From NCBI RefSeq assembly GCF_020181595.1, contig NZ_CP084028.1, positions 1,459,637 to 1,523,636 on the forward strand: 64,000 nucleotides of DNA. Reading direction: 5' to 3'. This DNA comes from [Mycobacterium] vasticus. Lineage in GTDB: Bacteria > Actinomycetota > Actinomycetes > Mycobacteriales > Mycobacteriaceae. The notes under the pieces were generated by a model, which saw only the letters and a program-made list of their open reading frames with translations, ran no database searches and was not told the DNA's origin. This document shows, piece after piece, positions 44,792 to 52,100 of this stretch (position 1 is the stretch's first letter; every line of letters starts with the position of its first letter). Made by a program: the position numbers and the translations under genes.

Positions 44792-46888
44792 ATGCCGTCG
44801 ATCCAATACCTACCGGTGCCGACGACGCGTTGTGTCGGAGAGGAATCTTCCTCAGCACACAAGCCCGGTGCCGGCATTGCCGGATTGTCTCGACGGGAGC
44901 GACGTGACCGGTCTCGCCGGCGCGTTCGTGGGACCACGGCGGCGGCAACGGTGGCGGCGGGTGCATTCGCGCTGGCGCTGAGTACATCGGTTGCCGGTGT
45001 TGCCCCGTACTCGTCGGCCACCCCGGATCTTCGGGTGTTGGCGGTCATGCTGACCTCCGGGGCGAGCAATCCGTTCCAGGCCGGGCTGGATCTGATCACC
45101 CAGGCCCAGCAGGCCATTACGGCCACAAACAGCGCCTACCCGTTTATCACCGATTTCGACAGGACTCTCCTGCCGGCATACGTGCAGAGTTCGGCGTCGA
45201 ACCAGCTCTGGCTGGATGTCTCTCAGCTGAACCTGGACCACGGATACTCGTTGAGCGCGACGAGTGTGATTCCCTATCAGTTCAATGCGAACGGCGCAGA
45301 GCCGTACAACTTCTTGAACAGCCCGAACCCGGACGAGCAATACACCTTGATCCCGCTGGGCAGTGGCGTGCAGGTCGTCACTATCCATCCCAAACCCGGG
45401 ACGGAGGAAGTGACTTTCACTCCGATGTCGGGGACCGGAACCTCAGTCGATTGGAAGGCTATTGAGGCCTACAACCTGTCGCAGTTCACCCCGAACGCCG
45501 ACGGCAGCTACACCGTCTACTTGAGCCCCACCGAACACTCGGGAAACTGGGTGGATACTTCAGGGGCGCAGACGTTGCTGCTCCGCGACACCCTCGGGGA
45601 CTGGGGCTTGCCGCATGCCTCTGTTTCGGTCGCGTCGGATAATCAATCCAGCTATGTGCTGCCGGTGCTCTCGGACGCTGACATTTCCTCGATGCTGACC
45701 AAGATCGGCACAGATCTGCCCGGCGAGAACGCGAGTTTCACACTGTTCGGCTTGCAGTACGTGTTCAGCTCGCTTCCGGAGAACGGCTTCGCCCCGTTCA
45801 GGGCCAGTACCGCCAGTGTCGGAGGGGGGCCCATCCTGCCGGGACAGATAACCTCAGCAGCGCACTTCCAACTGCAGCCGGATCAGGCGTTGATCGTCAA
45901 GGTGCCGACTGTCGACGCTACCTACACGGGCGCTCAGATCGTCAACGCGTGGACGCAAACATCTCCGTATGCAACGGTGGCCGGCAGCCTCAACAACACG
46001 CAGGCGTATCACGATCCTGACGGATACACCTACTACGTCGTGAGCAGTCAAAACCCGGGGGTCGTGAACTGGGTGGACAATTCCGGTCTTGCCGATGGAA
46101 CAATCCTCCTGCGGTTGCAGGGCCTCAACGGCGACATTCCGGCTACGCCGCAGACCCAAGTCGTGCCCGTCGCGGATGTCAGCCAGTACCTGCCGGCCGA
46201 CACGCCCACGGTCTCCGCTGCCGAATATGCCGCGCTCATTCACGACCGGTTGTTGGAATACGGGTACGCCATGAACCAAAGCCATGACCCGCAAGGCTGG
46301 GTGACGGCCAACCTCGAGTACGCCCAGATCAAGGCGGCGGTGGGGGCCGATCAGTTCAACACGATCTTCGGTGGGCAGCAAGATGTTCCGTCCGTGCTGG
46401 ACCGGCTCACCTCCCCGACGCTGAGTCCAGACTTGGGTGCCGTGGGCCGTGACTTCATGGCCAATCCCAGCGGGAGCTTGGCGGCGATCGTAGAGAATTG
46501 GCCGTTGCTGATGAAAGACATCGAGTTGCCAGCCGTGTTGGCGGTGCTGCGCATGGAGGAGATCCTCGGGCAAACCACTCAGTCGGTGCTGAGCGGCTTC
46601 ACGTCGGGTGACCTGTCGCAGGTGTTCGCATCATTGACGACGGGGATGCAGGATCTGGGTGCAGCATTTGATCAGGCGTTGACCGATCCGGCCACCAGTA
46701 TCGCCGCCGGGATACTCAACGCCCGCGACGACTTGTCGGTCTCGATCATGAACGCGTCCCACACGCCCTTGTCGATGGATGACTTCACGTTGGCTGCGGG
46801 CGAGATGTCTGCGCTGGATCAGTCGATTTCACAGATGCTGTCGGGTGGATTGACCTACCTGTTCGACTCCTTCGGTGCCGCCGGGTAG
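44792..46888 (+). CDS. Large exported protein with two DUF1214-like segments
   Basis: A 698-residue protein. A 45-residue N terminus with an Arg cluster (SRRERRDRSRRRVRG) precedes one hydrophobic segment (about 50-72), suggesting an unusual long signal or an anchor. Two segments, GNWVDTSGAQTLLLRDTLGD (near 272) and VNWVDNSGLADGTILLRLQG (near 430), match the NWVSTAGRSKGLIWLRWFLP core of the DUF1214 protein at 48634. The last 200 residues are helical, Asp/Ser/Leu-rich, without a known domain. The ATG at 44792 has AGGAGA; an upstream TTG at 44726 is less likely. Function unknown; codon use is less G+C-biased than neighbours. Confidence 0.75.
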   Translation: MPSIQYLPVPTTRCVGEESSSAHKPGAGIAGLSRRERRDRSRRRVRGTTAAATVAAGAFALALSTSVAGVAPYSSATPDLRVLAVMLTSGASNPFQAGLDLITQAQQAITATNSAYPFITDFDRTLLPAYVQSSASNQLWLDVSQLNLDHGYSLSATSVIPYQFNANGAEPYNFLNSPNPDEQYTLIPLGSGVQVVTIHPKPGTEEVTFTPMSGTGTSVDWKAIEAYNLSQFTPNADGSYTVYLSPTEHSGNWVDTSGAQTLLLRDTLGDWGLPHASVSVASDNQSSYVLPVLSDADISSMLTKIGTDLPGENASFTLFGLQYVFSSLPENGFAPFRASTASVGGGPILPGQITSAAHFQLQPDQALIVKVPTVDATYTGAQIVNAWTQTSPYATVAGSLNNTQAYHDPDGYTYYVVSSQNPGVVNWVDNSGLADGTILLRLQGLNGDIPATPQTQVVPVADVSQYLPADTPTVSAAEYAALIHDRLLEYGYAMNQSHDPQGWVTANLEYAQIKAAVGADQFNTIFGGQQDVPSVLDRLTSPTLSPDLGAVGRDFMANPSGSLAAIVENWPLLMKDIELPAVLAVLRMEEILGQTTQSVLSGFTSGDLSQVFASLTTGMQDLGAAFDQALTDPATSIAAGILNARDDLSVSIMNASHTPLSMDDFTLAAGEMSALDQSISQMLSGGLTYLFDSFGAAG

Positions 46889-46894
46889 GCCGGC

Positions 46895-47056
46895 ATGGAC
46901 GGGCATAGCGCTGAACTGGTTCCGCGTCGGTTGGTCTTCCGCTGGACCTGCGGTGATCGGGCCGGTGCGGCTGCCGCGCAGGTGGGGGCGTCCGCTCCGG
47001 TCAACGCGACGCTGAACGCGTTGGTCAAAGCCGTTGAACGACAGTGGATCACCTGA
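46895..47056 (+). CDS. Possible small protein, 53 residues
   Basis: An open frame starting MDGHSAELVPRRLVFRW and ending KAVERQWIT. No ribosome site better than GGCC is seen and no family is recognised. It may be a remnant or not translated. Otherwise the 238-base gap 46889-47126 holds only the methyltransferase promoter. Confidence 0.25.
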   Translation: MDGHSAELVPRRLVFRWTCGDRAGAAAAQVGASAPVNATLNALVKAVERQWIT

Positions 47057-47112
47057 CGGCTGAACACCACGCCGGGCACTGTTCAGCAGGTGCGCCGAGT
47101 GTGCGACGGCGC

Positions 47113-47118
47113 TAGCCT
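47113..47118 (+). promoter_or_regulatory. Leaderless promoter -10 box of methyltransferase
   Basis: TAGCCT lies 8 bases before the ATG at 47127, which has no ribosome site; the same TAGCCTGG context precedes the NirK-like gene at 52088. Confidence 0.45.
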
Positions 47119-47126
47119 GGATTGTC

Positions 47127-47948
47127 ATGACCGATGACAAGACGCGAGTGGATCTGCGTGGAGCTCCACAGACCATGCTCGCGACGCTGTACGCCAAGGC
47201 GCTGGACGCCGATCTGCCCGAACCCATCCTCGGTGATCGCTACGCCAAAGAGGCCGTGGCCCGCATCGACTACGACTGGTCTCAGACGTCCATCACCGCG
47301 GCTCGCTCGCCATCGGTGACCACGCGTACCGCGCACTTCGACAACTGGGCTCGCCGGTTCCTGCTGGCCAACCCGAGCGCCGTTGTGCTGCACGTGGGTT
47401 GTGGGCTGGACGCCAGGTTCTTCCGGCTGGAGCCGGGACCGGGAATCGACTGGTATGACATCGACTATCCCGATGTGGCCGCGTTGCGGCGGCAGTTGCT
47501 TCCGGCCGACGATCACAACCACGTGGTGGCGGCGTCGGTGACCGACCCGGCATGGTTTGGCGAAATCCCCACCGACCGTCCGACATTGATGCTCGGTGAG
47601 GGCTTGACCATGTATCTGACGGAGCAGGAAGGCGTCGGGCTGTTGCGACGGGTGGTCGAGCACTGCCCGCAGGGGGAATTGCAGTTCGACGCCTTCAACT
47701 GGCTGGGCATCAAGACCCAGTGGACCAATACGGTGGTGCGTCGATCCGGGGCGACGCTGCACTGGGCGATCAACGGGCCGGGTGACATCTCGGCCGCGGT
47801 GCCGGGTACCCGGTCACTGGAATGGGTGCGCTGGTTCGAGTCGGACACCTTTCGCCGGCTGCCGCGCCGCTACCGGGCACTGGGCAACGCGATGGCGGTG
47901 ATTCCGGCGGTGGCGAACATGTCGCAGTATCACCGCCACGCGTTCTGA
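47127..47948 (+). CDS. SAM-dependent methyltransferase, LCMT-like family
   Basis: A 273-residue class I methyltransferase of the leucine-carboxyl-methyltransferase-like family common in mycobacteria. SAM motif VLHVGCGLDARFFRLE near 87-102; acidic DIDYPDVAALRR near 112; post-motif LMLGEGLTMYL near 155. TARSPSVTTRTAHFD near 60 is a family hallmark. Substrate unknown; often small-molecule O-methylation. Probably leaderless. Confidence 0.88.
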   Translation: MTDDKTRVDLRGAPQTMLATLYAKALDADLPEPILGDRYAKEAVARIDYDWSQTSITAARSPSVTTRTAHFDNWARRFLLANPSAVVLHVGCGLDARFFRLEPGPGIDWYDIDYPDVAALRRQLLPADDHNHVVAASVTDPAWFGEIPTDRPTLMLGEGLTMYLTEQEGVGLLRRVVEHCPQGELQFDAFNWLGIKTQWTNTVVRRSGATLHWAINGPGDISAAVPGTRSLEWVRWFESDTFRRLPRRYRALGNAMAVIPAVANMSQYHRHAF

Positions 47949-47964
47949 CGAACATCATTGACTA

Positions 47965-47984
47965 ATTACGTTACGTAATGTAAC
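47965..47984. promoter_or_regulatory. TetR-type operator before TetR gene
   Basis: Nested inverted repeats: ATTACGT-T-ACGTAAT (47965-47979) and GTTAC-N5-GTAAC (47970-47984). A TAATGT -10 box (47976-47981) lies inside. Strong candidate for autoregulation of the TetR-DUF1214 operon. Confidence 0.65.
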
Positions 47985-48023
47985 TGTTTAGAGCGTGAGT
48001 CATCGACGGCGAATGGTGCGGCA

Positions 48024-48641
48024 GTGACGTCGAGCCCGGAACCCAGCCCGGCCGGTCGCGGGCGCCCGCGGAATCCGCGCACGGAGCAGGCCATCACGGA
48101 TGCCGCCCGCCTCCTGCTGGCCCGCGATGGCTATGACCAGGTGTCCATCGAGGCGATCGCGCGCGAGGCCGATGTCAGCCGCCCCACCGTTTACCGGCGC
48201 TGGCCGTCGAAGACCCACCTGGTGTTCGACGCCGTCTTCGGCGCCGCCGAGACCGATGAGGTACTTACCAGCTCGGGCGACTTCGAGTCCGACCTTCGCC
48301 AATTCGTTGCCGGTGTGTTCGAGTTCTGGCGCGCACCGGACGTCGCCGCTGCGGCACTGGGCATCCTGGCCGACCGCCACCGCGATCCGGAACTGTTCAT
48401 CCGCACCCAGCAGCTGCTCGACGAAAAGACCCGCACCGCCTTCGGCGCGCTGGTCCGCGACGGCATCGATCAGGGCGTGCTCGACGCCGACGCCGATGTC
48501 GAGATCGCCTACGACGCACTGGTCGGCAGCAGTTTCTACATCACCCAAGTATTGGCCACCGAGACCGTCGACGACGCCGCCGACCGGTTGTGTTCCCTGC
48601 TGCTGCGGGGAATGAGAAAGAAGGAGAACCGCGATGACTGA
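48024..48641 (+). CDS. TetR-family regulator
   Basis: A 205-residue TetR regulator: helix-turn-helix in SIEAIAREADVSRPTVYRRW (about 42-61) and a TetR_C-like domain. Start GTG at 48024, about 40 bases after a palindromic operator that overlaps a -10 box. Overlaps the DUF1214 gene by 8 bases, so it heads the operon DUF1214-sulfotransferase-oxidoreductase and likely represses it until a substrate binds. Confidence 0.9.
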   Translation: MTSSPEPSPAGRGRPRNPRTEQAITDAARLLLARDGYDQVSIEAIAREADVSRPTVYRRWPSKTHLVFDAVFGAAETDEVLTSSGDFESDLRQFVAGVFEFWRAPDVAAAALGILADRHRDPELFIRTQQLLDEKTRTAFGALVRDGIDQGVLDADADVEIAYDALVGSSFYITQVLATETVDDAADRLCSLLLRGMRKKENRDD

Positions 48642-49704
48642 GCTGGCAGAGCTTTCCAAGGCATATTCGGACCTGCTCGACGAGGTTCGTGCCGTCGAGC
48701 AGCGACTGCTGGGCGCCGACCCGCCACTGGAGCAAGCCGACATCCTCGACGGTTACCGCTGGGCGCTGAGTCTGCTGCGGGTGGCTTCGGAGGCCTACAT
48801 CTGGGGCGACGCCGACAAGCCGATCCTGACCGACGTGATCGGCCCCTATCTCAAGTGGGGAGGCGACAATTCGGACGCCTTCTACCAGCTGGCCCCGATC
48901 GACCCCAGTCGCAGCTACCGGGTCACCGGCAACCGCGGCGACGCGGTGTATCTGTCCATGACCGTCTACGGCGGCCCCGACGACGGCCGCTACAGCGACC
49001 GCATCATCGACACCATCAATGACCGTGACCTGGGCTGCGATTCCGGCGGTGACTTCGAGTTCGTCATCAGCGCCCAAGAGCAGCAGGGCAATTGGCTCAA
49101 ACTTGAGACCGACGCCGTGTTCATCCTGACCCGCGACTACCTCACCGAACCTGCAACCGGCCGCCGGACGCAGTGGAAAATCGAGGCGCTCGACGACACG
49201 CCGCGCCGCCCCGACAGCCCCGCCGACCTGAGCCGGCGGATGCGTGCCGCGCGGACCTGGATCCGAGAGCAGGCCGCCATGGCACCGGTCCGGTTGCCGG
49301 CCAACGTACTTCAGGAGCCCTACCCGGTACCCAGCCGAACCGTCGGCTGGGCAGCCGGCGACGCGGCCTACTCGATGGGGGCCTACGACCTGCAGCCCGG
49401 TCAGGCGCTGGTCATCGAGGGCACCTCGCCGGAGTGCGTGTTCTGGAACCTGTGCCTGTGGAATCCGTTCCTGCACACCTACGACTACACCCGCGAACGA
49501 GTCACGATCAACGGTGCACACGTGCGCTACGCGCCGGACGGATCGTGGCAGGTTGTGATCAGCGAGACCGATCCCGGGCATCCGAACTGGGTGTCCACCG
49601 CGGGCCGGTCCAAGGGCCTGATCTGGCTGCGCTGGTTCCTGCCCGAGTCCACCCCGGACCCACTGAACTGTCGGGTCGTCGACGTCGCCGAGCTGGCGCC
49701 GTGA
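48634..49704 (+). CDS. DUF1214 domain protein
   Basis: A 356-residue protein. The middle and end fit the DUF1214/DUF1254 family: GGPDDGRYSDRIIDTIND near 108, WNPFLHTYDYTRERVTING near 275, and HPNWVSTAGRSKGLIWLRW near 312. No signal peptide. Function unknown; such proteins often occur in mycobacterial catabolic clusters with sulfotransferase-like genes. Core motif shared with the exported protein at 44792, so the accessory block contains two diverged relatives. Confidence 0.85.
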   Translation: MTELAELSKAYSDLLDEVRAVEQRLLGADPPLEQADILDGYRWALSLLRVASEAYIWGDADKPILTDVIGPYLKWGGDNSDAFYQLAPIDPSRSYRVTGNRGDAVYLSMTVYGGPDDGRYSDRIIDTINDRDLGCDSGGDFEFVISAQEQQGNWLKLETDAVFILTRDYLTEPATGRRTQWKIEALDDTPRRPDSPADLSRRMRAARTWIREQAAMAPVRLPANVLQEPYPVPSRTVGWAAGDAAYSMGAYDLQPGQALVIEGTSPECVFWNLCLWNPFLHTYDYTRERVTINGAHVRYAPDGSWQVVISETDPGHPNWVSTAGRSKGLIWLRWFLPESTPDPLNCRVVDVAELAP

Positions 49705-50963
49705 GCGCCGCCACTCGCCCCGCCGCGATTCACCTCGACGATCTCGCCGACCCGGTCTTTCCCGCCACGGCGGCCCCGATGCGCGAAGGCCTGGCCGGCT
49801 ACGGCACCACACTGGAGCTGACGCCGGAGGCGCTGCTGCGGGCGGCAAGCGAACGAACGGGCCTGGACAACTGGGGCGACAACAGCTTTCGGGAACGTCT
49901 CGACGTGCTGTGCGCCTCGATGGTCGACGAAGCCGACCTGTCCGGGGTCGGGCGGGCGATGGCATTCGAGCAACTGACCGGCCACCTGGTCAACCGGCTC
50001 CGGCTCGAGAATCTGATCGCGGCCAATCCCGAGATCGAAAGCGTCGAGATCGAGCGCCCGATCATCATCTGCGGGCTGCCGCGCACCGGAACCACCCACT
50101 TGCACAACCTGATCGCCGCCGATCCCGCGCTGCGGTACCTGCCGTACTGGGAGAGCATGGAACCGGTCGCCACTCCGGGTGAGGCCGATCCGCAGGCCCG
50201 GCGTGACCGCTGCGCCGTGGGCCTGGATCTGATCAACACCTCGATGCCCGACTTCAAACGCATGCACGACATGACCGTCGACCACGCGCACGAAGAGATC
50301 CAGCTGCTGGCCAACGACATCTCCGGGATGCTCTTCGAATGCAGTTACCACCTGCCGGCTTTCGCGCAGCACTACAAGACGCATGATCAGAGCCCGTCCT
50401 ACGCCTACATGAAACGCACCCTGCAGGCGTTGCAGTGGCTGCGCGGCGGCACCCGCTGGGTGCTCAAGTCACCGCAACATCTGGAGCAGTTCCCCGCGCT
50501 GTACGCCACCTTCCCGGACGCCACTTTCGTTGTCACCCACCGTGATCCGGTCGAGGTGACGCGGTCGATGGCAACCATGATCAGCTATGCCGCGCGGATG
50601 AGCTGCGACCGTCCCGACCCGGTCAAGATCTCGAAATACTGGCTGGACCGGGCCGATGACCTGCTCACCGGATGCCTGCGCGACCGCGAGGTGCTGCCGG
50701 CGGCCCAGTCCGTCGATGTGCGCTTCGAGGACTTCATGGCCGACGAGGACGGCACCGTCGCCGGCATCTACGAGCTCGCCGGTCAGCCGCTGGACGGCCG
50801 GGCGAGAGATGCCATGACGCAGTTCCGTAGCGACCATCCCCGTGGGCGCTACGGTGCGGTGGACTATCGGCCCGCGGACCTGGGGCTCGACGCCGACGAA
50901 GTGGCAACCCGGCTGCGTGACTACCGACAACGATTCGTCGCCGACCCATCGGAGCAATCATGA
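49701..50963 (+). CDS. Sulfotransferase-family protein
   Basis: A 420-residue protein of the Sulfotransfer_3 type. The 5'-phosphosulfate loop is GLPRTGTTHL (125-134), and the 3'-phosphate part is FVVTHRDPVEVTRS near 280. It would transfer sulfate from PAPS to a hydroxyl or may have other activity, since many mycobacterial members are untested. Starts at a GTG overlapping the DUF1214 stop and overlaps the next gene by ATGA. Confidence 0.88.
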   Translation: MSAATRPAAIHLDDLADPVFPATAAPMREGLAGYGTTLELTPEALLRAASERTGLDNWGDNSFRERLDVLCASMVDEADLSGVGRAMAFEQLTGHLVNRLRLENLIAANPEIESVEIERPIIICGLPRTGTTHLHNLIAADPALRYLPYWESMEPVATPGEADPQARRDRCAVGLDLINTSMPDFKRMHDMTVDHAHEEIQLLANDISGMLFECSYHLPAFAQHYKTHDQSPSYAYMKRTLQALQWLRGGTRWVLKSPQHLEQFPALYATFPDATFVVTHRDPVEVTRSMATMISYAARMSCDRPDPVKISKYWLDRADDLLTGCLRDREVLPAAQSVDVRFEDFMADEDGTVAGIYELAGQPLDGRARDAMTQFRSDHPRGRYGAVDYRPADLGLDADEVATRLRDYRQRFVADPSEQS

Positions 50964-52012
50964 ATCAGCCCATCGCCGCGCAAGCCTGGGTCGCCACCGA
51001 ACTCGGTGACCCGGCCAAAGTCCTGGCCCGCCAGAGCATCGAGGTGCGGCCCCCCGGCCCCGGCGAGATCCGCGTCGCCGTCAACGCATTCTGTCTGAAT
51101 TTCAACGACATCGACATCATCGCGGGCCGCTACAAGACGATGCCGCTGCCGGCGCCGTTCGTGCCGGGCATGGAGACGGTCGGCGTGGTGGAGAGCGCCG
51201 GCCAGGGCGCCGAACACCTCATCGGCCGGCGCATCGTCGGTATCCCGGTGATGGCTTTCGGGGGGTACGCCTCGTACGCGATCGTCGACGCGGCCACCGC
51301 ACTGGATCTGCCGGACTGGGTCAGCGATGTCGACGGCGCGGCCCTGCACTATCCGTTCCACCTGGGCTGGTTCGCGCTGCGGGAACGCGGCCGGCTGCAG
51401 CCCGGCGACACTCTGCTGGTCCACGCCGCCGCCGGCGGCACCGGGTCGGGCGCGCTGGTGCTCGGCAAAGCATTGGGCGCCAGGGTGATCGCCACCGCGG
51501 GCAGTGACGAGAAGCTGGAATTCTGCAAGGAACTCGGCGCCGACCACGTGATCAACTACCGCAACGACGACTGGGTTGAACAGGTCGTGGAACTGACCTA
51601 CGGGCGTGGCGTCGACGTCGCGTTCGACGCGGTCGGCGGCGACGTGGCGGTACAGACGTTCCGCTGCATGGGACTGGGCGGGCGATACCTGATGGCCGGA
51701 TTCGCCCAGGACATCGCTCTGGAGGACGGCGATTACCTCTCGCCCCGGCCCATCGCCTACAGCAACTTCGACGTCTGCGGCGTCTGCCTGGTCTACGTCA
51801 ACGATCCGGTGGCGATCCGGCGCACCCTGGGTTTCAACTGGCCGGCTCGCTCCGAGGGACTCGACGCCCACGCGAAGATCCTGGAGATGCTGCGCACCGG
51901 AAAGATCCGCACCGTTGTGGGTGAACAGGTGGCCTGGGCTGACCTGCCGAATGCCTTGGAACGCATGGCTGCTCGAAAGACGACCGGCCGTCTGGTGGTC
52001 ACCACCGGCTGA
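50960..52012 (+). CDS. MDR-family NADPH:quinone oxidoreductase-like protein
   Basis: A 350-residue zinc-independent medium-chain dehydrogenase. FCLNFNDIDIIAGRYKTMP near 43 and cofactor fold HAAAGGTGSGALVLGKALGA near 155; no zinc cysteine lobe. Overlaps the sulfotransferase gene. Last gene of the TetR operon; probably reduces an enone or quinone formed by the pathway. Confidence 0.88.
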   Translation: MNQPIAAQAWVATELGDPAKVLARQSIEVRPPGPGEIRVAVNAFCLNFNDIDIIAGRYKTMPLPAPFVPGMETVGVVESAGQGAEHLIGRRIVGIPVMAFGGYASYAIVDAATALDLPDWVSDVDGAALHYPFHLGWFALRERGRLQPGDTLLVHAAAGGTGSGALVLGKALGARVIATAGSDEKLEFCKELGADHVINYRNDDWVEQVVELTYGRGVDVAFDAVGGDVAVQTFRCMGLGGRYLMAGFAQDIALEDGDYLSPRPIAYSNFDVCGVCLVYVNDPVAIRRTLGFNWPARSEGLDAHAKILEMLRTGKIRTVVGEQVAWADLPNALERMAARKTTGRLVVTTG

Positions 52013-52087
52013 TCGGGCTGAGTCACCGGGATCAAACCGATGGCTTTCGATGTCTAAGGTCACTTTCGCCTGACTGCGTAGTCACCG

Positions 52088-52093
52088 TAGCCT
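52088..52093 (+). promoter_or_regulatory. Leaderless promoter -10 box of NirK-like gene
   Basis: TAGCCT ends 7 bases before the ATG at 52101, with no ribosome site between. Confidence 0.45.
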
Positions 52094-52100
52094 GGCGGTC

